This document shows, one piece after another, positions 27,209-36,153 of a DNA stretch of 64,000 bases. Source of the DNA: Microbulbifer harenosus (GTDB lineage Bacteria > Pseudomonadota > Gammaproteobacteria > Pseudomonadales > Cellvibrionaceae); the NCBI RefSeq assembly GCF_005771435.1, contig NZ_VANI01000009.1, positions 62,001 through 126,000 of the forward strand. The letters are read 5' to 3'. A program made the position numbers and the translations under genes. How positions within the stretch are numbered: the first letter of the stretch is position 1; each line of letters opens with the position of its first letter. The notes below the pieces were generated by a model. That model did not search any database. It worked only from the letters and a program-made list of their open reading frames with translations, and was not told the DNA's origin.

Positions 27209-28324
27209 GTGAAAGTGCTCCTGCTTTCCGCCTACGATGCCGACAGTCACAAGCGCTGGCGGCGCGGCCTCGTGGCCGCGATTCCCGAATGGCAATGGAC
27301 GGTGCTCACCCTGCCACCGCGTTATTTCAGCTGGCGGGTGCGCGGCAACAGCCTCAGTTGGGGGCGGGGTGAAGCCCGCGCATTGCTGCAGCAGCCCTGG
27401 GATCTGATCGTCACTACCTCAATGACCGATCTCGCCTCCCTGCGAGGGCTGGTGCCATCCCTTGCCAGTGTGCCCACGGCGGTCTATTTTCACGAAAACC
27501 AGTTTGACTATCCGCGCAGCAAAGATGCGGTGGCGAGTGTCGAGCCGCAGCTTCTGAATATATACACGGCCCTTTGCGGCGACCTGTTGCTGTTCAATTC
27601 CGAATACAACCGCAGGACCCTGCTTGACGGCGCCGAAACGCTGCTGTTGAGGTTGCCGGACCAGGTGCCGAAAGGTATCTGTGAGGAAATCGCCGGGAAA
27701 TCCCGCGTATTGCCGGTGCCGCTGGAGGTCGCGGCGTATCAGATACCACAGACGAAGCCGTCTCGACCAACTTTTGTGTGGAATCATCGCTGGGAGTACG
27801 ACAAGGGGCCGGACATATTGCTGGCTGCGGTGCAGCTTTTCGGAGGCTTGCAGATTCCCTTTACCTTGCATGTGGTGGGGCAACAGTTTCGGCGGCAGCC
27901 AGTGGAATTCACCCATCTACACCAGCTGCTGAAAGACCTTGGTGCGCAGGGGGTATGGGGTTATCGGGAGAGCCTCTCTGACTACCGCAATATTCTGAGG
28001 CAAAGCCATGCGGTTATTTCCACTGCCCGACATGACTTTCAGGGGCTTGCTGTGCTGGAGGCCGTGGCGGCAGGGTGTGTACCGCTGGTGCCGGATAATC
28101 TCGCCTATCCCGAGTGGTTTGGATCGGGCGGCTGGCGCTATAGCGGAGATGTCGCATTGAGCGCGGCAAATCTCGCCAATGTGATGGAGCGATGTGCTCT
28201 GGCTGTTCAACGCGGTGTTGCTCTACGTGTGCCGGATGTTTCCGGATTGAGCTGGAATGCCCTGCAAGGGGAATATCGCCAGCTGCTGGAGCAGTGTGCC
28301 GGGGCTGGCGCGCGCGTGGACTGA
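27209..28324 (+). CDS. DUF3524 glycosyltransferase, tRNA-queuosine mannosyltransferase-like
   Basis: 371 aa glycosyltransferase. The N-terminal half is DUF3524 (MKVLLLSAYDADSHKRWRRGL, PPRYFSWRVRGN, DLIVTTSMTDLASLRG, VYFHENQFDYP). The C-terminal half is GT4-like (FVWNHRWEYDKGPDILLAA, GYRESLSDYRNILRQSHAVISTARHDFQGLAVLEAVAAGC, then PDNLAYPEWF). This layout matches vertebrate GTDC1/QTMAN, which mannosylates queuosine in tRNA-Asp. GTG start. It follows the hydroxyacid dehydrogenase closely and precedes trpS. A queuosine role in this bacterium is an inference from homology; no queuosine synthesis gene is nearby. Confidence 0.78.
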   Translation: MKVLLLSAYDADSHKRWRRGLVAAIPEWQWTVLTLPPRYFSWRVRGNSLSWGRGEARALLQQPWDLIVTTSMTDLASLRGLVPSLASVPTAVYFHENQFDYPRSKDAVASVEPQLLNIYTALCGDLLLFNSEYNRRTLLDGAETLLLRLPDQVPKGICEEIAGKSRVLPVPLEVAAYQIPQTKPSRPTFVWNHRWEYDKGPDILLAAVQLFGGLQIPFTLHVVGQQFRRQPVEFTHLHQLLKDLGAQGVWGYRESLSDYRNILRQSHAVISTARHDFQGLAVLEAVAAGCVPLVPDNLAYPEWFGSGGWRYSGDVALSAANLANVMERCALAVQRGVALRVPDVSGLSWNALQGEYRQLLEQCAGAGARVD

Positions 28325-28408
28325 GCGTACCCCCTCGTGCGGGAAACAGGTATCATTCCGCCGTGCATTCTCCGACAGCAACTCAGAAGAACGGAACAGC
28401 AAGGATTT

Positions 28409-29416
28409 ATGAGCAAGCAGCGCGTACTCACCGGCATTACCACCACCGGAACCCCTCACCTGGGCAACTATGTGGGCGCCATTCGCCCGGCCATTGCCGC
28501 CAGTCAGGAGGAGAGCAATCAGTCTTTCTATTTCCTGGCGGATTACCACGCGCTGATCAAATGTCAGGACCCGGAACAGGTGCATCAGTCCACCCTTGAG
28601 ATCGCCGCCACCTGGCTGGCGTTGGGGCTGAATACCGATAACGTAGTCTTCTACCGCCAGTCGGATATTACCGAGATCCCCGAACTGACCTGGCTGCTCA
28701 CTTGCCAGACCGCCAAAGGGTTGATGAATCGCGCCCATGCCTACAAAGCGGCAGTAGACAGCAACCGCGACGATGGCCAGGACTCCGATTTTGGCATCAC
28801 TATGGGCCTGTACAGCTACCCGATCCTGATGGCCGCCGACATCCTGATGTTCAATGCCAACAAGGTGCCGGTAGGCAAGGACCAGATCCAGCATATTGAA
28901 ATGGCACGGGATATCGGAGCCCGTTTCAACCATCACTACGGCGAGCATTTTGTGCTGCCGGAAGCGGTGGTGGATGAGAATGTCTCGGTATTACAGGGTC
29001 TTGATGGCCGTAAGATGAGCAAAAGTTACGGCAACACCATCCCGTTGTTCCTGCCGGAAAAACAGCTGAAAAAGCACATTAACAAGATCAAAACCAACCT
29101 GCTGGAGCCCGGGGAGCCGAAAGACCCGGATACCTCTACCGTGTTCCAGATCTGGCAGGCCTTTGCCGCGTCGGAGCAGACCGCGGAAATGCGCAAGGCC
29201 TTCGAAGAGGGCATCGCCTGGGGTGAGGCCAAGAAGCAGTTGTTCGAGTTGATCAATGGCCAGATCGGTGAGGCCCGCGAGCGCTACAACGAACTGTTGG
29301 CCAATCCGGCGCAGATCGAGGTGGAACTGGAAAAGGGTGCGCACAAGGCCCGCGAATATTCCCGTCCGTTCCTGGCGAAGCTCCGCGAAGCTGTGGGTAT
29401 CCGCAAGATCGGCTGA
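28409..29416 (+). CDS. trpS: Tryptophan-tRNA ligase
   Basis: Class I aminoacyl-tRNA synthetase charging tRNA-Trp. 335 aa. The HIGH-type motif is [11 protein letters not shown] (residues 15-25) and the KMSKS loop is [11 protein letters not shown]. Other family segments: [40 protein letters not shown]. The frame opens at 28337, but AAGGA at 28401-28405 before the ATG at 28409 fixes the start. A 22-base palindrome follows and may terminate it. Confidence 0.96.
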   Translation: MSKQRVLTGITTTGTPHLGNYVGAIRPAIAASQEESNQSFYFLADYHALIKCQDPEQVHQSTLEIAATWLALGLNTDNVVFYRQSDITEIPELTWLLTCQTAKGLMNRAHAYKAAVDSNRDDGQDSDFGITMGLYSYPILMAADILMFNANKVPVGKDQIQHIEMARDIGARFNHHYGEHFVLPEAVVDENVSVLQGLDGRKMSKSYGNTIPLFLPEKQLKKHINKIKTNLLEPGEPKDPDTSTVFQIWQAFAASEQTAEMRKAFEEGIAWGEAKKQLFELINGQIGEARERYNELLANPAQIEVELEKGAHKAREYSRPFLAKLREAVGIRKIG

Positions 29417-29442
29417 GCGACGGCTCGGGTGTGACTGTTACA

Positions 29443-29464
29443 GAACCCACCGGCCGGTGGGTTC
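29443..29464. terminator. Candidate bidirectional terminator between trpS and mscS
   Basis: Perfect 22-base palindrome: GAACCCACCGG followed directly by CCGGTGGGTTC. It overlaps the last codon and stop of the minus-strand channel gene and lies 27 bases after trpS. The T-tract is weak (CATTCATTT), so strength is uncertain. Confidence 0.5.
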
Positions 29465-30533
29465 ATTCATTTCCATCTGCGGATTTCCCGGATCCCCGAT
29501 TCCTGCTCTGCCCAGACGTACCCTGCCCAGCGGCCCTCTGTTCCTCACTGGCTTTCCAGCGTGGACGCGGCGGTTTTTCCGCCCGGTTCGCAGGCCAGCC
29601 CTCCCGCTGGACTCCGCGCTCGCCATCGGATTCATCGGTCTGATCGTGGAAGAGGTGGACCTGTGTCTCGAATGGCATGTCGATACCTGCTTCATCCAAG
29701 GCTTCTTTCACCGCCTGAATCACCTGGGCACGGACGTGGGTCACGTCTGATTTTGCGCTGTTTGTCCACCAGCGCATACTGATGGACACCCAACTGGCTG
29801 ACAAATCCCAGGGCAGGGCTTCCGGCGCCGGTTCATGCAGGACGCCTTCGACGTCTGCCAGGGTATTGCGGATCACTTCGCAGGCCTGACCGATGTCATC
29901 GCTGTAGCCGATGCCGATTTCATACTCACTGCGACGTCTGGTATGGGCCGTTTTCACGACGATTGCATTGGTATAAATGTCGCTATTCGGTACGACCACT
30001 CGCTCGCCGTCATAAGTGTCGATCAGCGTCGCGCGGGTTTCGATACGGTGCACGGTGCCCTCGAATTCGGCGACTTTGATCTGGTCACCTATGGCAAACG
30101 GCTGGCGCACGAGAATCAAAAGGCCCGCCAGCCAGTTTTGCAGGATGTCTTTGAAGGCAAAACCGATGGCGACGGAACCGACACCCAGCCCGGCAATGAG
30201 GTCTCCAGGCTTGAGACTTGGCATGACAATGGTCGCGGCGAGCAGGAATCCCACCAGTACTAAGCACCATTTGACCAGGCTGCCGAGTACGTCGCCAAGG
30301 TTGTCCCGGGACCGGCGTTTGAGTTGCCGGCGGATCAGAAAACTTAGAACACTTCCGACTAAAAGGGCGAATAGCAATACCACCAATGCGACGGTGAAGT
30401 TGGGCAGCAACCGGATGGCGCCGTCCACCCAACTGTCGACCTGGTCAATTGCCGCGCTGTAGTCCGCGGAAACGGTTTGCTCCTTATCCGTTTCAGTACT
30501 CCGCGGTTCATTTTCCTGCATCTTGATCAGCAT
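29463..30533 (-). CDS. Small-conductance mechanosensitive channel (MscS family)
   Basis: Inner-membrane tension-gated channel protecting against hypo-osmotic shock. 356 aa. Helices lie near 43-67 (VALVVLLFALLVGSVLSFLI) and 86-106, then the pore helix VGSVAIGFAFKDILQNWLAGLLIL. The beta domain follows (RQPFAIGDQIKVAEFEGTVHRIETRATLIDTYDGERVVVPNSDIYTNAI). An unusual 50-residue, charged, low-complexity C-terminal tail (Pro, Arg, Gly, Ser rich) extends beyond the normal fold. It converges on trpS. A second ATG at 30521 would shorten it by four residues. Confidence 0.93.
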   Translation of the reverse strand: MLIKMQENEPRSTETDKEQTVSADYSAAIDQVDSWVDGAIRLLPNFTVALVVLLFALLVGSVLSFLIRRQLKRRSRDNLGDVLGSLVKWCLVLVGFLLAATIVMPSLKPGDLIAGLGVGSVAIGFAFKDILQNWLAGLLILVRQPFAIGDQIKVAEFEGTVHRIETRATLIDTYDGERVVVPNSDIYTNAIVVKTAHTRRRSEYEIGIGYSDDIGQACEVIRNTLADVEGVLHEPAPEALPWDLSASWVSISMRWWTNSAKSDVTHVRAQVIQAVKEALDEAGIDMPFETQVHLFHDQTDESDGERGVQREGWPANRAEKPPRPRWKASEEQRAAGQGTSGQSRNRGSGKSADGNE

Positions 30534-30546
30534 AATGGGATTGGAG

Positions 30547-31008
30547 TTAACCTGGGTTGCGCAGCCGGATATTCAGCGCGAAGTCCGCGCTCTCTCCATC
30601 CTGAGCGGCGTTGTGCATCAGGTAAATCAATACCCGGTAGGTACCGTCGCGGGGAAGAGTGGCGATAAAGTGCGAGTGGTGGCCGCGTCCCTTGTGCAAT
30701 GCGCGCGGCGCTGCCGGTGCAGTGACATGATAGCTGGCCTGGCTGTTAGAACTCTGTATATCCAGCTCCAGCGATTGGCCGGTTCTGGCATCGATCAGGT
30801 ATTCAATGGACTGATGGCCATTGATTCTGGCGGTGATATGTGCGGTCTGACTGCGTGATGAGGTTGCCTCACCGGGCTTGAGAGGGGTGTTGCGGAGCTC
30901 AACTTTTTCCTGCTGGACCGCGCCGGGTGAGCCTGCTCCGGCGGCGAATGACCCATTTGGCTGGAACAGCAGCCATAGAAAAAGTAGAAGCCATCGTGAT
31001 ATCTGCAC
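30547..31008 (-). CDS. Exported protein resembling a PliG-type lysozyme inhibitor
   Basis: 153 aa from GTG 31008, preceded by CAGGG; an in-frame TTG at 31041 would add 11 residues before the signal peptide. N-terminal signal segment (WLLLFLWLLFQPNGSFA). The mature domain contains GQSLELDIQSSNSQASYHV, FIATLPRDGTYRVLIYLMHNAAQDGESADFALNIRL. The pattern of a YxI.VYLMRNAARRGE..NYTLxI ending is what I know from the g-type lysozyme inhibitor (PliG) fold and similar secreted PPC-like domains. The function is therefore a suggestion only. It ends 13 bases before the mscS start and may be co-transcribed. Confidence 0.6.
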   Translation of the reverse strand: MQISRWLLLFLWLLFQPNGSFAAGAGSPGAVQQEKVELRNTPLKPGEATSSRSQTAHITARINGHQSIEYLIDARTGQSLELDIQSSNSQASYHVTAPAAPRALHKGRGHHSHFIATLPRDGTYRVLIYLMHNAAQDGESADFALNIRLRNPG

Positions 31009-31066
31009 TGGATGCCCTGAAAAACTGTTGGAACCGGGCAACCAGTGTAGTTTCGGGGGGCGAGAA

Positions 31067-31427
31067 TCAGTCGTCTGTGGTGTGCCCGGTTTCGCGCTGA
31101 AATTGTCCGGGCCGGAGATAGTGGATGACTTGGTCGATGACGGTCTGGTTTTTCATCATGAAAACGTGTGTCACCGGCATCTCCAGTTGATCGTTCATGC
31201 CCGCGAGGCGCGTGCGCGAAACCGAGACCTTACCGTCATCTTTACTCGGCAGCAGGGTGGATAGAATCGGATTAATACTTCTGGTACCTGCAATAATTCC
31301 GACATCAAAATTCGCGGCCCCAAGCTGGTTAGGCTCGCTCATGTTGCGGGTGCCGAGCAGCAGCCCCGCACAGCCAAACATGAAGTGGAAGCCGGGAAAT
31401 TTCCCGAGAATGAGGGATGTGCAGTGG
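31067..31427 (-). pseudogene. C-terminal remnant of an alpha/beta-hydrolase
   Basis: The readable peptide (104 aa from ATG 31381, open to about 31429) resembles only the last third of a bacterial alpha/beta hydrolase: LGKFPGFHF, AGLLLGT, FDVGIIAGTRSINPILSTLLPSKDDGKVSV, then MPVTHVFMMKNQTVIDQVIHYLRPGQF. The nucleophile region (GHSMGG-type) and the first two thirds are missing. Upstream, the frame hits a stop at 31457-31459, and the DNA there belongs to another small frame. This looks like the product of a deletion. I infer it is non-functional. Confidence 0.6.
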
Positions 31428-31671
31428 TCAACTGATCTGAGTCTCCGCGAGCGGCTTCAATGTTTCCACAAACCACTCGGGCTTCTCCAGAGTGACTACA
31501 ATGGTCCGAGCTGGCAGCTGGATGATCACCGCGCGGTTCCTGGGGGCGGAAAACTCACTGGCCGGTACAACTTGTATGGTCACGGGCAGTCGCCTTGGGC
31601 CGAAAGTGGATGGACACGGGTTGTTCCGGGAGCGTAATGGCACCGTGGCGCAAGGGGAAATCCCCGGTCAT
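31428..31671 (-). pseudogene. Small unknown gene, apparently frameshifted
   Basis: An ATG at 31671 opens MTGDFPLRHGAITLPEQP and VSIHFRPKAT, then the frame closes. A second frame carries on with RLPVTIQVVPASEFSAPRNRAV and QLPARTIVVTLEKPEWFVETLKPL to a stop at 31428. Read together they make one plausible protein of about 80 aa with a shift around 31570-31600. I do not recognise the family. It directly abuts the hydrolase remnant, so the whole 31067-31671 stretch looks like a decayed locus. Confidence 0.35.
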
Positions 31672-31765
31672 ATTTGCCGTGACTGTCTAGTTTCAGCTCC
31701 CGGTCGGCGCTGTCGATTGCTATACTCCGCGCGCTTCAAGCTGTACCCAAATTCTGGAGAAATTC

Positions 31766-33286
31766 ATGTCGGATTCACGCTGCGATATCGGTTTTATTGG
31801 CGCGGGCGTCATGGGGAAAAACCTCATTCTCAATCTCGTCGACAACGGATACCGTGTGTGTGCGTTTGACCTGGATCACAGTCGCCTGGAAGCCCTGAAA
31901 GCGCAGGACGCCCTGGAGCGCGGCGACCAGCCGCCGCGGGTGGAGGTCTGCAACTCCTACACAGAGCTGCTCGCACGGGTGAAAGCCCCGCATCTGGTGG
32001 TCCTTTCCGTGCCCGCAGGGGCACCGGTAGACGACGTGTGCAATAAGCTGCTGGACGCGGGGCTGCAAGCCGACGATATCGTGATCGATACCGGCAATAG
32101 CCTGTGGACGGACTCGGTCAAGCGCGCCAAACGCTATGAGGGCAAACTGATTTTCTTCACTACTGCGGTTTCCGGTGGTGAGGTGGGTGCCCGCTTTGGG
32201 CCATCGCTGATGCCAAGTGGCGATCGCTACGCCTGGGCGCGAATCGAGCCAGTGTGGCATGCCATTGCCGCCAAGGTGGACCCTGCCAGCGGCCAGCCCA
32301 TTGAACGCTTCGAACCGGGCAATCCGGTCACCGAAGGCGAGCCCTGCGCGGCCTACATCGGCCCTATCGGTTCCGGTCATTTCGTAAAAATGGTACACAA
32401 CGGTATCGAGTACGCCGATATGCAGATGATCTGCGAGGTGTACGACGTGATGCGCAGTGCTCTGGAAATGACCCCGGGGGAGATCGCTGCCGTCTTCCGG
32501 GAGTGGAACAAGGGAGTGCTCAACAGCTACCTGATCGATATCAGTGCAGAAGTGCTGGATACCCCCGATTCCGTCACCGGCAAACCTCTGGTAGATATGA
32601 TTCTCGACCGCGCTGGCCAGAAAGGCACCGGTCTGTGGACCGCGGTGGACGCCCTGAAGCTGGGTTGCCCGGCGCCGAGTATTGCCGAAGCGGTTTTCGC
32701 CCGCGCGCTCTCCACTCGCAAGGTGCTGCGCACCCGTGCGGCGAAAAAGCTGGTGGGACCGGACGTGGCGCCAGTGGCGAAAGGCGAGCGCGACGAAATC
32801 ATCGCGCAGCTGCACGATGCGCTCTATTGCGCAAAAATCTGTGTGTATGCCCAGGGCTTCGATTTGATGAAACTCGCGGCCCGCGAACAGGGCTGGGAGC
32901 TGAATTTCGCTGAAATCGCACGGATCTGGCGCGCCGGCTGTATTATCCGCGCTGTATTCCTGCAATCCATCAGTGATGCCTATGAGCGGGATGTGAAACT
33001 CTCCAACCTGCTGCTGGATGAATTTTTTATCGAGCAGATTGCCAATCACCAGGGCAACTGGCGCCGTGCGGTGGCCGATGCCTCTCTCGGCGGTATTCCG
33101 GTGCCGGCGCTGTCTTCGGCGCTGAGCTACTACGACGCTTTCCGCCGCGAATCCCTGCCCGCCAACCTGCTGCAGGCGCAGCGGGATTTCTTTGGCGCAC
33201 ACACCTTTTCGCGGGTGGATCGGCCGGAGCAGGAAAAGTACCACGTACTGTGGGGTGAGCCCGGTCGGCCGGTGAAGAAAGTCTGA
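31766..33286 (+). CDS. gnd: 6-phosphogluconate dehydrogenase, decarboxylating
   Basis: Converts 6-phosphogluconate to ribulose 5-phosphate, CO2 and NADPH in the pentose phosphate pathway. 506 aa. N-terminal GFIGAGVMGKNLILNL (Rossmann), then IIDTGNSLWTD-like VIDTGNSLW, VSGGEVGARFGPSLMPSG, catalytic GSGHFVKMVHNGIEYADMQ, and GQKGTGLWT. The C-terminal helical domain runs to the end. It is slightly longer than E. coli Gnd (468 aa). A clear terminator follows. Confidence 0.96.
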   Translation: MSDSRCDIGFIGAGVMGKNLILNLVDNGYRVCAFDLDHSRLEALKAQDALERGDQPPRVEVCNSYTELLARVKAPHLVVLSVPAGAPVDDVCNKLLDAGLQADDIVIDTGNSLWTDSVKRAKRYEGKLIFFTTAVSGGEVGARFGPSLMPSGDRYAWARIEPVWHAIAAKVDPASGQPIERFEPGNPVTEGEPCAAYIGPIGSGHFVKMVHNGIEYADMQMICEVYDVMRSALEMTPGEIAAVFREWNKGVLNSYLIDISAEVLDTPDSVTGKPLVDMILDRAGQKGTGLWTAVDALKLGCPAPSIAEAVFARALSTRKVLRTRAAKKLVGPDVAPVAKGERDEIIAQLHDALYCAKICVYAQGFDLMKLAAREQGWELNFAEIARIWRAGCIIRAVFLQSISDAYERDVKLSNLLLDEFFIEQIANHQGNWRRAVADASLGGIPVPALSSALSYYDAFRRESLPANLLQAQRDFFGAHTFSRVDRPEQEKYHVLWGEPGRPVKKV

Positions 33287-33306
33287 AGGGAAAAACGCTT
33301 AGTAGA

Positions 33307-33331
33307 AATGGCCGCAAACGCGGCCATTTTT
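33307..33331. terminator. Terminator after gnd (probably bidirectional)
   Basis: AATGGCCGC, loop AAAC, GCGGCCATT, then TTTC. Eight to nine base-pair stem between gnd and the convergent DUF4136 lipoprotein gene. Confidence 0.8.
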
Positions 33332-33348
33332 CATTGGCAACACAACAC

Positions 33349-33870
33349 TCAACGCGTGTGGGGAGGAAAACTGCGGAATGCCTCCACTACCGCCCGGTCC
33401 ATGGACCGTTGCGGGTTGTCCAGCACCTGCCTGGTAATGGGGTGTGAAGTATGCCCGCGCCACACCAGGTGATTCTGGCGCACATCCTTCAGGTCGATGG
33501 TGAGGTGCCCGTCAGTGGTGTGGTTGATGTTGGCGTGGGCCCGGCCGAGATATGTGGTTCCCGGCATGCGGACCGCAGGATTTGCGCGCACCTGCACATT
33601 CACCAACAGGTCGGGGTTACTGCTTGGCATCAGGCCGCGAGCCATCAGCTGCCGGGAAACCTCATCCTGTGCCAGGGATATGGCGCGGCCGTTACTGCCG
33701 GTGATGGGGCCAAAACCAAATGTCTGATAAGGGCCTAAGGCTGCGGATGCGGTGTGCTGTGTATCCGGGCTGGCGCAGCCAGTGCCGGTAAAAATACCAC
33801 CGAGCGTGGCGAGGGCAACCAGCGTTGACGCGGTCATCGTGCGGACAGTGTTATGGCGATTCTGTTTCAT
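33349..33870 (-). CDS. DUF4136 family lipoprotein
   Basis: 173 aa. Signal peptide with a lipobox-like GTGCAS near residues 29-34, so it is probably lipid-anchored. The mature part fits DUF4136: YQTFGFGPITG, ISLAQDEVSRQLMARGLMPSSNPDLLVNV, YLGRAHANINHTTDGHLTIDLKDVRQNHLVWRG, and a C-terminal amphipathic helix. Function is unknown; the family fold is a periplasmic beta/alpha domain. Converges on gnd. Confidence 0.8.
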   Translation of the reverse strand: MKQNRHNTVRTMTASTLVALATLGGIFTGTGCASPDTQHTASAALGPYQTFGFGPITGSNGRAISLAQDEVSRQLMARGLMPSSNPDLLVNVQVRANPAVRMPGTTYLGRAHANINHTTDGHLTIDLKDVRQNHLVWRGHTSHPITRQVLDNPQRSMDRAVVEAFRSFPPHTR

Positions 33871-33965
33871 GGGCCAATCCCGAAACTACTCTGCTACTGA
33901 CCCGCACCAGCTTAGTTTGGGATTGGTCTGAAACCACGTCCGTTGATAGCGGGGAAACTTCTCGG

Positions 33966-34955
33966 TCAGACTTCCTCGACTTCCTCTGCCAGTTGCCGGT
34001 CGCGCTCACTCTGGGTTGCGCGGGCGACAATCTCGTCGACGCTGGCGGTGTCGGTATTCACACCACCGAAGGCCTGTAACAGGTCTTTCAGCAGCGCAGA
34101 AATTTCCAGGGTCATCACCGAAAATTCAATATCAAACCGTTGCGCGGCGCTGTCGGCATCCACGTTGTCGGCTTTCTCGGTGACCGCATCACTGAATTTG
34201 AGGCGCTTGATCGCGAGCTGGTCGTCCACCATCAGCTCTACACCATCGCGCCAGACAAGTCCGAGTTTGTGCACCTGCATGCCGGCCACCAGGTGGTTGT
34301 GGATTTCCTCTGCGCACAGGTCCTGGTTCTTGCAGCGGATTACGCTGCCGGATTCCTGAGGGTCGCGCAGCTCACACTCGTTGCCGAATTCAAAATTGGT
34401 TGGGGCTTCCGGTGCGGAGAGCCAGTGGGTCATGGATTGTTGGGGAATATTTTTTGCGGCAAGAGGTACCACGGACAGGCTGCTGATGGCTTCGCGCAGG
34501 TTTTCCAGCAGCTCTTCTGCGGCCTTGGCGGAAGAGGCGTTTACAACTATCCAGCCATCTTTGGGGTCGATATAGGCAAATTGCAGGCGCGAGCGGGCGA
34601 AGGCCTTGGGGCGCATTTCCAACAGCACTTCGTCTTTCAGATTCTGCCGCTCCTTGCGCCCCACACTGCGGGCCTCTTTGTCGGCGATGGCCTGTGCCAG
34701 TTCCTCGACTTTTTCATTCACCACGGCAGCGGGGATTACTTTCTCCTGCTTCTTCGCACATACCATCAGATAGCCGTTGGCGGCGTGTACCAGTTCGCTG
34801 CCGTGGCGCCCAAGCGGTGCCACCCAGCCATAGCGGGCCATATCCTGGCTTCCACACGGCGTGAAGGTAGTGGGTTCGAGCAGCTCGTTCAGCTGTTCGG
34901 CGGAGAGGTTGAATTCGCGGGTGAGGCGGTAGACGCGCAGGTTTTTAAACCACAT
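33966..34955 (-). CDS. rdgC: Recombination-associated protein RdgC
   Basis: Ring-shaped double-stranded DNA-binding protein that modulates RecA. 329 aa, somewhat longer than the usual 300 because of a C-terminal extension. N-terminus MWFKNLRVYRLTREFNLSAEQLNELL, then GSQDMARYGWVAPLG, VNEKVEELAQ and KERQNLKDEVLLEMRPKAFARS are strongly conserved in RdgC. The central and C-terminal parts (FGNECELRDP, VHKLGLVWRDGVELMVDDQLAIKRLKF) also fit. Confidence 0.95.
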   Translation of the reverse strand: MWFKNLRVYRLTREFNLSAEQLNELLEPTTFTPCGSQDMARYGWVAPLGRHGSELVHAANGYLMVCAKKQEKVIPAAVVNEKVEELAQAIADKEARSVGRKERQNLKDEVLLEMRPKAFARSRLQFAYIDPKDGWIVVNASSAKAAEELLENLREAISSLSVVPLAAKNIPQQSMTHWLSAPEAPTNFEFGNECELRDPQESGSVIRCKNQDLCAEEIHNHLVAGMQVHKLGLVWRDGVELMVDDQLAIKRLKFSDAVTEKADNVDADSAAQRFDIEFSVMTLEISALLKDLLQAFGGVNTDTASVDEIVARATQSERDRQLAEEVEEV

Positions 34956-35093
34956 ACAGCAGGCCGTTTGTTGTCAGATTTATCGGGATCGTCAAAGCGG
35001 CCGCGCATTATCCAATGTATGCGGAAGTGGAGCCAGTCAAAATCGAGACTGGCAATTCGATCTCGCCCGGGGCGGCCGCGTGTTCTCTGTTTG

Positions 35094-35414
35094 CTAGATG
35101 TCCAGATTGCCTTGCTGGCTTTGTGTGTAAATGGTGTAGGGCAGAGCAACGGTATCGGTGGCCGCGGAGAAGACACTGTCGATCAGATACACCCCAACCA
35201 GTGGAGTGAAGTAAATGGAACTGCCGTTCGAGTTCAGTTTGCACATATTGTAAGCAACGCCGCTGTATACCCGCGGCATACTGATGCATGAGGATTTCTG
35301 CTTGTTGAGATTCGTCGCGATCTCCTGATCTGTACTTGTAAGCGTGGTGACAGTGCCACAACCAGAGAGAAGCAAGGAGCCAAGAGCGCAGGACAGAAAG
35401 GAAGCATATTTCAT
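35094..35414 (-). CDS. YceK/YidQ family lipoprotein
   Basis: 106 aa small lipoprotein. Signal peptide with lipobox LLLSGCGTV (Cys at residue 19). The mature part follows the YceK/YidQ (DUF1375) pattern: MPRVYSGVAYNMCKL, then FTPLVGVYLIDSVFSAATDTVALPYTIYTQ. It is outer- or inner-membrane anchored with unknown function. A possible promoter lies in the AT-rich 60 bases upstream. Confidence 0.82.
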   Translation of the reverse strand: MKYASFLSCALGSLLLSGCGTVTTLTSTDQEIATNLNKQKSSCISMPRVYSGVAYNMCKLNSNGSSIYFTPLVGVYLIDSVFSAATDTVALPYTIYTQSQQGNLDI

Positions 35415-35477
35415 AGTTATACCTTCATATACAGATTTTTATTTTCTGATGTACAACACGATTGTGTGATTCACTTC

Positions 35478-36119
35478 TTAAGTGAAAGTTTCATCAATCT
35501 GGCCCGGCCGCTCGAATAGGTACGTGGGCTTGTGCTCCTGCAGTTCTAAGCGCGAGCCATACCCCCATAGTACTCCGGCGGCGTGGAGCTTGTTTTTATG
35601 TGCCGCACTCAAATCAAAGTGGCGGTCTCCGATCATAAGCGTGCGGGAGGTAATACGTCGCTCCGCTAAAAGCTTTTCCAGTTGCTGCCATTTGGCAATT
35701 CCCACATCGCCACCGCTAACAAACTCGAAATAGTGGTGAAGGTTGAACTGTTTAAGAATCCGCGTGGCAAAATCCGCGCGCTTGGAGGTGCAGACCGCGA
35801 GGCGAATACTGTCGTTGCGGCTCAGTTTTTCCAGCATCTCGGTGATGCCGGGGTAGAGTGTGTTCTCTGCATATCCGCTCTCACCATAGCGCTCGCGGTA
35901 CTTGTCCACCATAGCGCGGATAAGCTTCTCGTCGCTGCTACCTATCAGGTGGGCCATGGTCTGCTCCAGCGGCGGGCCAATGTGGAGCGTAAGCTCGCTG
36001 GCGGGGCGTGGGGTAAAATCGTGGAATTCGAGCGCGTGGTTCATGGAGTTGATGAAGCCCTCGGCCGGGTCACTCAGTGTGCCGTCCAGGTCAAAAAGCA
36101 GCCATTCGTAGTGGGCCAT
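35478..36119 (-). CDS. HAD-family phosphatase (phosphoglycolate phosphatase-like)
   Basis: 213 aa haloacid-dehalogenase hydrolase with a small cap domain. Motif I LLFDLDGTLSDP, motif II AVCTSKR, motif III around GIAKWQQLEKLL, motif IV MIGDRHFDLSAAHKNK. The DLDGT nucleophile and the cap (GFINSMNHALEF) resemble Gph/PpaX-type enzymes. The substrate cannot be inferred. A strong AAGGAG precedes the ATG at 36119. Confidence 0.88.
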   Translation of the reverse strand: MAHYEWLLFDLDGTLSDPAEGFINSMNHALEFHDFTPRPASELTLHIGPPLEQTMAHLIGSSDEKLIRAMVDKYRERYGESGYAENTLYPGITEMLEKLSRNDSIRLAVCTSKRADFATRILKQFNLHHYFEFVSGGDVGIAKWQQLEKLLAERRITSRTLMIGDRHFDLSAAHKNKLHAAGVLWGYGSRLELQEHKPTYLFERPGQIDETFT

Positions 36120-36153
36120 GGATCACTCCTTGCAAATTTATGTATCGTCGAAT

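Noticed and set aside
31775-33244. 489-codon minus-strand frame opposite gnd
   Set aside because: Fully antisense to gnd, with no motif or plausible ribosome site.
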